Below are positions 25,617-36,245 of a stretch of DNA of 64,000 bases, piece by piece (within the stretch, counting starts at the first letter, position 1; the number at the start of each line of letters is the position of its first letter). This DNA comes from Temnothorax longispinosus (taxonomy: Eukaryota > Arthropoda > Insecta > Hymenoptera > Formicidae). Location of the stretch: positions 17,139,579 through 17,203,578 of the forward strand of contig NC_092359.1 in the NCBI RefSeq assembly GCF_030848805.1. Reading direction: 5' to 3'. The translations under genes and the position numbers were made by a program. Under the pieces are notes generated by a model. It did no database searches. It saw only the letters and a program-made list of their open reading frames with translations, and was not told the DNA's origin.

Positions 25617-28278
25617 GCATGTAAAAAAAATCGCACTGTCGATTGTCCATTACGAGAAAGAAAGAGAGAAAACTATTTCATTATAAAAGTCTATTGACAA
25701 TGAATATTTCGTTGATTCGTCCATTATTTGAGCGGTATTCTTACGTACGTTCTTTATCGCAAAGAAACGAAAATCGACGCTAAAGAGAGACAATAGCAAG
25801 CAAAGGTACGGGACCTAGATTTATTGAATGTTGATATGTAAATTTCTTCAATTATTGTTAACATAACTGCGTCAAATAATGGCGCTAATAATGTTATCTC
25901 TTTTCTTTTTAATTTTTTGATTTCTGATTATTGAACGAGGATGATTGATTTTAAATAGCAAACCTGCAAGTTGGAGCAAGAAAAAATATCATTTCGTTAA
26001 TCTTTATATTATTATTGTACCTTATGCTTTCAATAGATTTTCTGTCATGTATGCGAAATTAGTATGGAAATAATACTATTGTTTTAGAATATTTGCAAAA
26101 TTACTTTATTAGCAATACTAAATTTGAAATCATGAAATAATTATTAATCCTGGTACATTCGCTGGCTGCCATCCAATGTGTATAATTGAAATAGAATGCT
26201 ATTATCTATTGTACTGTTCATGATGGAGTATAAATGAACATTCAGTAAAATGTCAATTTGATGTAGGTATATCAAACTTGAATGTAAATAATCTGTCTGT
26301 ATTTTTTTGCTGTAATTTCCATATTAATTTATAAATAAACATTTGTATATATTTAGCTCATACAAATAAATCTGAATATTTTATTAGTAATTTATTCAAT
26401 ATTGATACTTAATTGGATTAATATGGTAATATTTATTGTTTAAAGAACACCAAGCAAATATATTTATACTGTACAGACGGATTCACGCTTGTTTAAAAGT
26501 AGATACAATAAATTACTGTTGAAAGCATGATGCAGAGAATCAAGCTAACATTTTTTTGGCATTATCGAGTATAAAAATCGGATGTTTTTTAAGAAGAGAG
26601 GAAAGATATGCTCCACTTGAATAGTGAAAATAGGTTACGCACATAGTGCAATTAGATTGCAGCCCACTCCAACACTGTACCATTAAGTAAGTTAAGAAAA
26701 CAGTGGGATGCATGCAGGAATTTCGTCGATAATAAACTATACTTTAGAGAGCATAATTAAGTGCGCATAATTCATGCAGGATCATTTCGCAAAATTAGAC
26801 AATTGTTATTAAGAGGACGTTATAAAAATTAATCAAATATTTGACGTTAAAAAGTTACGAAGACTACTTAATGAAATTCTGAGTTGAACTAGAATACGAT
26901 GTAACACTTCGTGTTCGGATTATAGGTACGGATTGGAGTGAATTGAATTAACACAGGGCATGATTGGCTACCCTAAACAAAAGGAATTACAAGTGTTGTA
27001 AAGTAATTATTTTATAGAAGACTGTAGATAAAACTATAAAATATATTACAGATGTACAGTATAAAATACGAGAAAAACCAGTGTAGAAAAAATGAAACTG
27101 TTATTTGTACAAGTACGATTCCTCTTGATTACTCAAGTACAAATGATAAAATGCTCCTTAGTCATTTTGTAATATAAATAAATTATGTATCTAAATCATA
27201 TACGATATAACTACAATATTGCTTCCTATGGCTGTGATAACTGGGTCATTTGATGTTGACTTTAAGAGGGAGTAATATCATGTAAAACTCATATTTCACG
27301 CCATATTTATTTATTGTTACAATTTTTTAATTAACCCTACGTCGTTGCCGAATAAATCGTTTGATATTGTTGAAGAGAAAAATAGCACAGTATTCATATG
27401 TGTAAAGCTATATGTAAAAGAGAGCGGCATCTAAATTTAAACATAACTTTATAAAACGTATATTTAAATTATCAAAATCTTTTCTTATTTTTTTTTGGAG
27501 ATTAGCAGCTAATCTTTCGTCTGAAACATTTGTGCAGATATGCATGGCTGCGTCTGTTACACGCATTCATGTATTTTGCATACTAATTCAAGCATGCAAT
27601 TGTCAGTATGTTTTATTAAATTTAACAGGACTCTCAATTCATTGTTTATACTTTTTATTGTAATCTGTTAATCTTTGTATTAAACACTTATATCTCAAAA
27701 TTCTCTTTATTTAAACCTCAAATAGATGCTTATTTCTCAGGTATTATAAGATACTATAATACTGTACAAAATATGACGCGTTTATCAATCTGTGTTTTTT
27801 TTTTAATTTATTACGCAAATTATTATAGCCACGTATTATTATATAAAATTAATTGACTTCACATTTTCTATGTTTTCTCTTTTATAAGCGTTTACTTTTT
27901 TGAAAAACAAGTTGTATATAGTCGATATATATGCTCCCACTGGTATTATAAAAAAGTATAAAAATAATATAGGGTACACATATTAATAAGTATATATTGA
28001 GTTTGTGTAACACAGTGAAACGCATTATACATAATAATGATGTAAATAAATCATTCTACAAAGTATTATAGTGTATTTCCATGTTTGATTCATCGCTTTA
28101 TCTCTCGTTTTCTTACAAGTGTGTGAAGAAAGGAGAAAACATCTGAGAACAGTGACATTTTGAAATCTTACTTCAGAGTTATTTTCCTTAAAATACTTTT
28201 TGATGGCTGTGTAAATTGTTCGTAACAATCGTCTATTTTACTTTACTTAAAATAGCGTACAAATTGCAAGAGCGGAAC
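25617..28278. other. Mitoferrin 3' UTR and intergenic DNA
   Basis: AT-rich DNA with possible polyadenylation signals near 26334 and 26366. No coding frame, RNA gene or inverted-repeat element was recognised beyond these. Confidence 0.45.
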
Positions 28279-29031
28279 ATGGCGAAAATTCCTGGTGATG
28301 TGTACAACGCTCGTTTTCAATTATTTCACGACGATCTGATAAGAAAGGAAAACGCGATACGGATAAAGTGGTTTATAAAAAATCAACAACGATTGATAGA
28401 TCAGTTAAAAGAGCCGAAATTCACGAAACGAGCCAGGGAAATAATTGCGGAGTCTAAGAAACGAGCAGCAGCTCGCGTTGACAAACCCATTGTAATTTCA
28501 ATCTGTTGATTCACAATGCTCATGTCTTTTAAACTTTGTACGCACGTAGGTACAACGGAAGCCCTTACCTCTTTGGAGGCCACCCAGATCTGACGGTTCC
28601 GTCAATATAGATAGCATGAAACCGATCGATCCCGATGTAAGAGTCATCCTTTATGAGAAAGGAATCCCAACCTTTATCACTACTCACAATTATTTAACTG
28701 AAAGGTAGTGCATAATACAAATCAAACACGGCGCACAGATCTCTGTTTGAAAGGAATTTACTCGACTAATATAAAATGCTTTTTGAAAATTTTTTTTAGA
28801 TATAAAGAACCCCCGGAGAAGCGTTTCTATTTTCCCGATTGTACGAATTGGATATACGGTTGGCGACTTGACGATTATCCTCCTGTCCCACTTAGCAAAG
28901 TAGGCCTGAAATCTGTCATGTTAGCACAATTTTATCAGCGTAAGGCGTATAATCTGGAGCGAGATCCAGAATGGTTTCGTGGTTGTCAAATGAAGAGTGC
29001 GAGGAATTTGAGTGAATCATTGACACTTTAA
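28279..29031 (+). CDS. Small uncharacterised protein, possible SPMIP1/ATP6V1FNB-like microtubule inner protein, 3 exons, 199 aa
   Basis: Exons 28279-28491, 28550-28704 and 28800-29031 join in frame through short introns of 58 and 95 bases, giving 199 residues and a stop at 29029-29031; AATAAA follows at 29153-29158. The ATG is preceded by GAAC and begins MAKIPGDVYNARFQ. The protein is basic at the N-terminus (a predicted helix rich in K, R and Q around residues 20-68), then has proline-rich and aromatic segments including ILYEKGIPTF, RYKEPPEKRFYFPD and NWIYGWRLDDYPP. There is no signal peptide or membrane segment. The order of a charged helix, an LLYxG-like stretch and a PExKFxxP...YGW block recalls the vertebrate ATP6V1FNB/SPMIP1 sperm microtubule inner protein, which I remember only loosely; that name is tentative. 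The gene structure is much surer than the function. Confidence 0.75.
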
Positions 29032-29588
29032 TTAGCAACTAATCTAACACTTGTACAGAATTATAAATATATCTATTACGATCATTGATATTTCGGTACT
29101 ATATTTTCTGTGAATAGTTTGTTACACATTTTAACATGACTACAATTTTTATAATAAAATAGGTAAATTTTATAATAAAATGCGATAAATTGGTATGTGC
29201 AATCATTTATTCCGTTTATTTAATTACAGATATTACAGGTATTATTTAAGCATCTGTAATTTTAACTAATCATACAGAAAACGAACTCTACGATATCTTC
29301 TTTAAAAGAAAAATTATTTCTAGAATTTCTAGAATCTAAAATTTTTGATATATGCACTGTAGTATGATCAATAACAACATATTTTTGTTATATATGATAC
29401 AAATTGCATATTAGTAATATTAATGTCGACAAAATGTTGCCTCAGTTCCACCAGATGCTACTGTTCATACAAGTATTATATCGACTATCATATTATAAAC
29501 TATTATAATCGATTAATTGAGAAAATCTGGGTTACCGCATCGGGAAATAGATCAGTCCATATTGCCAACAGTTGTCAGCAGTTATTGT

Positions 29589-30165
29589 TTAATTCTTCTT
29601 CACATAGTCTTTAGACTTTACAACTATTTTCTGCCACACCTCGGGTTGATTCTTTAACCAATAATCACGTACTTGCGTCAAAATTGCTTTGTGCCCATCA
29701 GCACACTTCTTGCAGTCAGTTTGGATAGCTTCGCCAAACATTTCTGAAATCAAGAGGATATTTTTTTGTACTTGTTTATTCTAATTCATAATAATTGACA
29801 TCTCTCCTGATTAGCAAAGTGTATAGAATCTGAATACAATAGAATTAAAACTCGAGATACATTCAGAAAGCTAATGTTCTTCATTAATTTCGTATTGATC
29901 AAAGAGTCTATCGCAAAGAAAAAAAGAAATGTATATATAATTCGGTAATAATATATATAGGTATACCTGACATCAACCTCTGTTCTTCTGTGCACGGCCC
30001 TGTTTGCATGTAGCATTTGACATGTTCTTCTCGGCTATCGTCGTTACGCAACATACCTTGAACATCGAACTCCGCGTATTTTTGAGGATATGTCTCTTCC
30101 TCTGCTAGAACGCACATTAATACGTTCATAGCGATGATCAACACGACGTAGCTTAGCCGAGCCAT
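29589..30165 (-). CDS. Chemosensory protein 1 (OS-D/CSP family), 117 aa
   Basis: Coding exons 30165-29967 and 29743-29589 join at phase 1 (TCAG|GTATAC donor, TTTCAG acceptor) to give 117 residues. MARLSYVVLI starts a hydrophobic signal peptide ending near residue 21. The four-cysteine CSP pattern is exact: C51-x6-C58-x18-C77-x2-C80, with YAEFDVQGMLRNDD before the first cysteine and a conserved WLKNQPEVWQKI segment after the last. CSPs are small secreted helical carriers of hydrophobic ligands in sensilla and other tissues. The single coding intron after the second cysteine fits the family. The AG at 30190-30191 (TCTAG) is an acceptor for a 5' UTR intron. A GTG 24 bases upstream of the ATG is not taken as a start. 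The signal peptide and the first bases after the UTR acceptor resemble those of the second CSP gene near 57 kb, so the two are paralogues. Confidence 0.93.
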
Positions 30166-31227
30166 TGTTCTTTGTAGTACTTGAGACACTAGACGGGTAA
30201 TGAAATGTACATTTTATTTATACAGATTAGGTTAAAAACATTACATGTTGAAAAATATATGTAAATTGTAAAATATAAATATAATGATAGACTTTAGCAA
30301 TGATAGATATGATAGCAATTAGACTTGATCAGAGATTGAAACATACAAATTATGTAAATTTTTAAAATACGGATATGTCTAACTTCTTATTCATTATTTC
30401 TAATGATAGATGATCTGGTTAATTTTTGCTAAAAAAAAATTAACTGAATCGAGTCATCAATAATTTTTTAATTATGAGCGATTGAAAAAAGTCTTTGCAA
30501 TTTAAATTTCTAGAAGCTAAATAGGTTAAAAAAATTCTTTCAAGCAAAAATTTCATTATACTATATAATAGAATTCTAATTTAAAATTTGATTACAGAGA
30601 TATATAATATTAAAGATTTAAATAAATAATAACTTTATTGACATTTTTACTAAAGAACAATCGGCTTCAATTTGATATAATTATTGTAATTAAAGCACAT
30701 ACAGAATAATAATTAAATTACGCGTTATGCGGAATGAATTTTTTTGAAAACGTTGACACTATAATAGAGGCGTATGGCAAATAAGTTCTTTTCTCATAAG
30801 TTGTTTATTAATATTATGATATGAAATAATTAATTAGGGCTAATGTTGTCCATTGCAGAGATAATTGCGTAAATAAATGCGTACATGTACATCAAGATTT
30901 ATTAAATGTCTTATGTTTCCAGAAGGATCATTAGACATTGTCAGGTTTATCAGATTTAAATAGTCATGTAATATGCACGAAAAAATACCTATAATAACCT
31001 TAGATTACAGAATTGTTGAAGTACGTATATTACAAAAACTTCATGTACATGCAATATGCAATTACTGTCTCAGAGAATATCACATAAATATTAAAAAAGA
31101 TTGTTCATAAAGTGATACATTGATGTACTTTTTTTTGCTTTCTGTTGTAAAATTCGCGAAAAATTATTACACCAACATAAGAATTTATCACTTTTTTGAC
31201 AATAATACTTTGATACAATAATACTTA

Positions 31228-31315
31228 CGACTAACAGTCCGACCAGGTGTGTATAGTGCACTTGAGAGCTTGTGGAACTGTGACTGCAGTCCGAGAGCTC
31301 TCCCTTTTATAGGGC
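31228..31315 (-). promoter_or_regulatory. TATA promoter and 5' UTR exon of chemosensory protein 1
   Basis: On the minus strand a clear TATA box (CTATAAAAGG, centred on 31305-31311) is followed by about 80 bases and then a strong donor GTAAGT at 31228-31223. That donor can splice to the acceptor just upstream of the CSP1 coding exon (30190), removing an intron of about 1.04 kb. The start site should lie near 31278-31285. Function is inferred from position and motif spacing. Confidence 0.6.
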
Positions 31316-31827
31316 CAAAAAGTTCTGGAACATTCCTACTCTCTAGATGGTTTATTGACCTTTCCTGTTTTCAGAATACATATAGGACAAAGAGTATCTT
31401 ATCCTTAATTACCTTAGAAATACTCTGAGAAACATCTGGGAACCACATGGTATCGAATTCCACACTATCCCCATCCCTCGCCCTAAGGGACGGTGGTGTG
31501 TTTATCTTTGGGAAATTCTCCCATGTAAAAAAAAGAAGCGTTCGATAAAGAATATCTTATTCTAAGTTATCTTGGGAATATCCTGTACGCCCCTATGTGA
31601 GCGATGATCACGCTGTCAAAGTAACAAATGCAGAGATTCATTTCTCGTGGATTAATATTTTGACTAGTTATAATTCGCACTGTTGATATATGTATTGTAT
31701 ATATATTTATTTATTAATGCAGAACAACTGAAAATGAAACTTTCGAGTGGCATCTTTTAATTCTGATAGCTATATTCTATTATATAATTTTTTATTACAA
31801 TAAATTTCACTTTTTTTTCTTCTTAAA

Positions 31828-33240
31828 TTATCGTTTTTTAACTTGCTTAGTGTTCTCTTTATTTGGGCTATTAACAGAAAGCAGATCTAATGGCAATAAA
31901 AAATCGGCATGCTCTGGCAAAGTATTAAATGCAAAATTTATAAATTTCTGAAATTCCTTAGTAAGTGCATCGATTTTTTCTTGAAGCATTTTATTCTTAT
32001 TGCGAAGTTTTGTAATCTTTTCCTTCATTGCATTCATAATTTCTTCTTGCTTAGCAATAAATTCATGCAAGGACTTGATTTTCTCCTATATATTTTAAAT
32101 ATATAATTTTTTGGTTAATATTTTTCATCATTATAGTATCTCTAGGTATAAAAGTTATAATATGTATATATGTATATACGTGGTCTGTCTAAAAAGTAAT
32201 GAGAATTTTTTTTTAACAAACGGTAACACTAAAAACGAGACTGCAGTAGACCGAGAGCTTTATTCATACTCTACCTTTAGTTAAAATTTCAATTTGATAA
32301 CATCCCAGATAACATATGCATGTTGCCTAAGACGTCGTAAAGATATCTTTAAGACAACTAAGATATCTTAAGATATCTTTATAAGATATCTTTACGACGT
32401 CTTATGCAACATGCATATTATCTGGGATTATTAACACATGTAATTCTACAATCATTTGTATAACTGTATGTTTGGGCGACGTGTCACGAAAATGGAACAC
32501 AAGAAAATTAAGCAGCATTATGTGAAGTTTGACACAGCAAATTCTGTGTCAAATTTCAGGATAATATGACAGAGAAACGTTTGAAAAGTTGACAGTGAGG
32601 TTATTAGTGATAGATTATATTAAATTTGAATCACGAAATTGTTTATGTCATTGTTGGTCCAGAACGGGATTCATCTTCATAATTTCACCGTCATCTAAAA
32701 ATGTCTTGTGCTCGGGATAAAACTTCATCTCTGTAAGTCTGTTTCAACTTCTTAAATATTTCCATCGTATTATCTTGGAGTTCGACATAGAATTTGGTCG
32801 CATAACGGTACTCGATTTTCTTGTGTTTTATTTTCGTGACGTCACCCAAACCACGGTCTTATGGTATGTAAGATCGTGACTCAAACATACAAATATTCTA
32901 CAATTATACAAATGATTGTAGAATCACATGTGTTAATGTTATCAAATTGAAATTTTAACTGAAGGTAGAGTATGAATGTAAAGCGTCGTCTACAATGGCA
33001 GCAGGAGTATACAGTAAGACGTAAGCAGTAAGTTATTAATTGACTAATGGGATTTTTGCAATTCAAGAATAATCGACTATGGTTGGTCAATAGCTTACTG
33101 CTTACGTCTTACTGTATATTCCTGCTGCCATTGTAGACGACGCTTACCTCTCGGTTTACTGCAGTCTCGTTTTTACAGTGTTACCAGTTGTTGAGAAAAA
33201 AATTCAGTCTTTTATCTTATTACTTTTTAGACAGACTATG

Positions 33241-33282
<42 letters not shown>

Positions 33283-35227
33283 ATTGTTATATATATATAT
33301 ATATATACATATATAACAATTATATTATATTATTTAAATTTATTTTAAATAGCACCCTGACAGAAATATTTTACTGAAATTCTCTCTCCATTGACCTCAT
33401 TTCACTATTATTCCATAAGTTTCATGATACCCAACATAAAAGAAATTTTGTTATTGTTTTTTAATAGTATAATTTAACTTTCCTTATATTTCACAGTATT
33501 ACATTACATTTCATAAGGAAAGTTATTTATTTTGAAATATATTTAATAATTTTTCAATATTTTTTATTTCACTTTTCATCGATTTCATAGTACTTTCAGC
33601 AAAATATTTCCATCAGAGCCACCCGCTGAAAATATTATGAAATCGATGAAAAGTGAAATAAAAGTTATTGAAAAATTACTGAATATATTTCGAAATAAAT
33701 AATAATTTTTCTTATGAAATGTAATATAATACTGTGAAATATAAGGAAAAAGTTAAATTATACTATTAAAATGTAATAAAATTTCTTTTGTTAGGGGTAT
33801 CATAAAATTTACTAAATTTAACTGAAAAAACTGAATTTTTGATGACTGAAATATTGATAGAATAACAATGAAATGGGATCAATTGAGAGAAAATTTCAGT
33901 AAAATTTTATTCATATTTTCAGTAAAATATTTCCATCAGGGCATTTTATAATAAATGCATTTATCATAAAGTAAGATAATATATGTTAGATAAGATATAT
34001 CTTTCAACTTCTCTTTTAACATTTCATCTAATCGTTTTGATGAAAAGAAAGATACGTAAGTACAGATACATTTCAAATTTCCATTCGAAACAGATAATAT
34101 ATTTACCTCAAAATGTTTCTGTACCGCTTGCAGTTGCGAGCTGCAACGTAATTTTTCCATGCAAAAAATATAAATAATATTCATTACATTTTGTATCTCG
34201 AGTTCACGACGTTGGACATGCAACTCTTCCATTTTCTTCTTCTCAATTTCTCTGATTCTTACATCCTGTTTGAGATACTGTTTCCTTCGTAGATAAAAAC
34301 CAATTTCATATATTTCACATATATTAGGATATTTATTTGCCGCGCGTCGAGAACCTTTTAAAATTTGTTATATTTCTACAGTATCTAGATACCTCATGAT
34401 CTTATTAAAATCAGCAATCATCTTTTCTCTTTGCGCGCGATGTATTTGCTCAAACTCATTGTAGAGAGACGTAACGATCAAGTTTATTTGAGGCCGTATT
34501 TTTCTTAACACGTCGTGCGTTGTATCTATTCGCGCTTTTACGATGGCCTTTTGCAGTTCCTTGTTGCGTTTCTCATCTGTATCCCTCAACTCAACCTGTT
34601 GCACAAATATATTATAATATAATTATCCGTCCCTTGCTGTGTTCAATTATGTATGCTGTTTTATGTCTACCTGCAACTTCTCCTCCAACTCTTGCTGTGC
34701 AAATCTGAAATACTCTTCGTATCTCGCATGAATTTCATCTGCGTTGCGTCTAACAGCAAATCTCTTTTCAGCCTCGAGCATATGACGTTCTTCCGCAAAC
34801 TCATCCCTCAGCTTCCTCTGTGTCGCCGCTTCAATCTCCGCCTGAAATTTCTTCAGCTCACCTTCGCCCAACGCTGAACCAAGAATTTAAACATAATAAA
34901 ACATCAACAAGCATATGTACAAAACATGCCTGATCCATCCGATTTCAACTTATTTAGATTTATTGAGGTATTACCTAGAATGTCGCTGTGCAAGTGTGAC
35001 TTAAGAACTTCATGTTCTTTTGTCCACATTCCCATTGCGTCCGCCTTTAATTGACCGTCCTGCGTGGCGCAACATGATTGCTGTGAAAGTTTGGTAAGGG
35101 GTAACGAGTCCAACAGCTTCACCGCGTCCTGGTGACTGTAGTCGAGGAGAACTTGTGCCAACGAAGCGCCAAGACGCCGCTGGATCTCCGATCTCGTCGG
35201 ACTCCCGTCTCGCGCAGCGCATTCCAA
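31828..35227 (-). CDS. Coiled-coil protein, C6orf163 homologue; 5' end unresolved
   Basis: Minus-strand exons 35227(5' limit uncertain)-34975, 34873-34671, 34595-34393, 34284-34188 or -34107, and 32085-31828 (stop at 31828-31830) read as a long Glu/Lys/Arg-rich coiled coil, for example LEAEKRFAVRRNADEIHARY and EKITKLRNKNKMLQEKIDAL. The C-terminus FQKFINFAFNTLPEHADFLL closely resembles the end of vertebrate C6orf163, an uncharacterised coiled-coil protein; that match is from memory. Exon 4 needs acceptor CTACGAAG because the nearer AAACAG would bring a stop, and its 3' end is ambiguous: it may read straight through to 34107 or include a small intron after 34188. The most 5' exon is open back to about 35287 but has no in-frame ATG; the codon at 35227 is TTG. 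An upstream exon is likely. A minus-strand AATAAA lies 32 bases past the stop (31796-31791). The last intron is filled with transposons. Confidence 0.75.
32304..32426. mobile_element. Palindromic MITE, CCCAGATAAC family, copy 1
   Basis: A nearly perfect palindrome bounded by CCCAGATAACATATGCATG and its inverted counterpart, with AAGACGTCGTAAAGATATCTT in the arms. It interrupts the left arm of the mariner-like fold-back: the uninterrupted right arm reads GATAACATTAACAC in the corresponding orientation. A second copy of the family lies at 40362-40439. Confidence 0.75.
32982..33144. mobile_element. Palindromic MITE, AGCGTCGTCTAC family
   Basis: Inverted ends AGCGTCGTCTACAATGGCAG enclose arms including ACAGTAAGACGTAAGCAGTA that match nearly base for base. 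It interrupts the right arm of the mariner-like fold-back, whose sequence resumes on each side (GGTAGAGTATGAATG before, CTCTCGG after). It is unrelated in sequence to the CCCAGATAAC family. Confidence 0.75.
33241..33330. repeat. TA microsatellite, palindromic
   Basis: Two long TA runs (about 33241-33275 and 33288-33306) are flanked by an inverted ATAATTGTTATAT / ATATAACAATTAT pair, so the segment can form a long hairpin. Confidence 0.7.
33355..33941. mobile_element. Fold-back element (587 bp) in the same intron
   Basis: Ends CCCTGACAGAAATATTTTAC and CCCTGATGGAAATATTTTAC are inverted with respect to each other. Imperfect arms of about 270 bp run inward, centred near 33612, with segments such as ATTTCACTTTTCATCGATTT repeated inverted. 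No coding capacity. It lies beside, not inside, the mariner-like element. Confidence 0.65.
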
Positions 35228-35512
35228 CTTGCGAAATTTACGGGAAATACAAACTGCGTGAACACATTTGCAGAAATGAGGTCTTTGTCATCTCTATCGA
35301 ACGATATCTTCCGTTAGCATCAGATTACGATAAACTCGTCGTGTATATCTTAGCGTAGCGTCGCTTACACATTGCGTTGTCAAGAAAGACGGCACATAAT
35401 TGCTTTTTATTGCTTATTTATTCGATGGGAAATTTAACCCTCTGATCCTCGTGCAGCGTTGTGTCATTCCTAAACATGAAGAAACAAGTGAATAGATATA
35501 AGTTATGTACAT

Positions 35513-35867
35513 ACCCTGGTAAAAAAAATTTTCATATTTTCTCAGAAATTTTCAAAGAATTTCTCATGTTTTAGATTTATAAAAATTTCTGAAAAAAATA
35601 TGTCAAATTTCTCAGATATAATTGGATTTTTCAGAAATAATTGAATGAGGATTTTCGCAATATTTCAATATCTGTACGTATGAGAATTTCTGATAAATTG
35701 CACGGATTTTTCCATATTTATTCAGATTTCTACAACATGTGTTGACGGGAAAACTCTGAAATATTTCATTATTATTTTGTCGGAGTTTTTCTGGACGATG
35801 TTCCAATTTGTATAAAAAATTTGATTAATAAATAAAAAATTCTGAGACATTTTTCCACCATGCAAGG
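35513..35867. mobile_element. Possible TIR-like element between the divergent genes
   Basis: The left side ACCCTGGTAAAAAAAATTTT and the inverted right side (GCATGGTGGAAAAATGTCTC on the minus strand) are weakly similar, and the interior repeats CTCAGAAATTTT-like words. No coding capacity. It occupies part of the spacer between the C6orf163-like gene and SUV3. Confidence 0.3.
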
Positions 35868-36083
35868 TAATGCAATACGTCTACATGTCTCGTTTTGCGC
35901 ATTGTTTTCAACGTTAATTATTTACAGACGTTACTGGCGAAATGCTAGCAGCTTGTTATCAAATTAGAGTGGAGTATTGTGACAGAATATCGGTGTTCAC
36001 ATCAATTATAATCCATAATCATCCGAAACCGTTCACGATGCACTTGGATCGCGAATGAAATTTTCGCGCTCGCGATGGTTGGT

Positions 36084-36095
36084 CGCGCATGCGCA
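36084..36095. promoter_or_regulatory. NRF1/EWG-type palindrome in the SUV3 promoter
   Basis: CGCGCATGCGCA is a perfect core match to the NRF1 site (YGCGCAYGCGCR), bound in insects by Erect wing. It lies about 150 bases upstream of the SUV3 start codon, in a locally CpG-rich patch. NRF1 is a known activator of nuclear genes for mitochondrial proteins, which fits the neighbour. Binding is inferred. Confidence 0.6.
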
Positions 36096-36245
36096 ATGGC
36101 GGCGAGACTGCAGCGTCTGCAGCGACTGTCGGATCCCACGTGTCTGATGTGCGATGTGCGTGTATGTCCGTTAGGCTGCGAGCCTGGAGCCGTGTACTAC
36201 TCCTGGTGCCTTAGGATGTTTTGACAGCAAGATTTTGTTCGAAAA

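Larger units (their letters stand above)
32183..33236. mobile_element. Head-to-head mariner-like fold-back element with nested MITEs
   Basis: Terminal repeats GTCTGTCTAAAAAGTAAT at 32183 and inverted at 33219-33236 bound two long inverted arms that meet near 32660. Each arm carries a decayed copy of the start of a mariner-like reading frame; on the minus strand from ~32855, KFYVELQDNTMEIFKKLKQ followed by RAQDIF can be read, resembling the N-terminal helix-turn-helix region of mariner transposases. The arms are interrupted by one unrelated palindromic MITE each. No intact transposase remains. It sits in the last intron of the C6orf163-like gene. Confidence 0.65.

Noticed and set aside
30187..30189. 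Longer CSP start at 30189 (and at 57339 for CSP2)
   Set aside because: Both are GTG codons beside a conserved splice acceptor; the ATGs at 30165 and 57330 begin clean signal peptides.
35225..35227. Start codon of the C6orf163-like protein at 35227
   Set aside because: The codon on the minus strand is TTG, and the frame stays open upstream without an ATG, so the true start is elsewhere.
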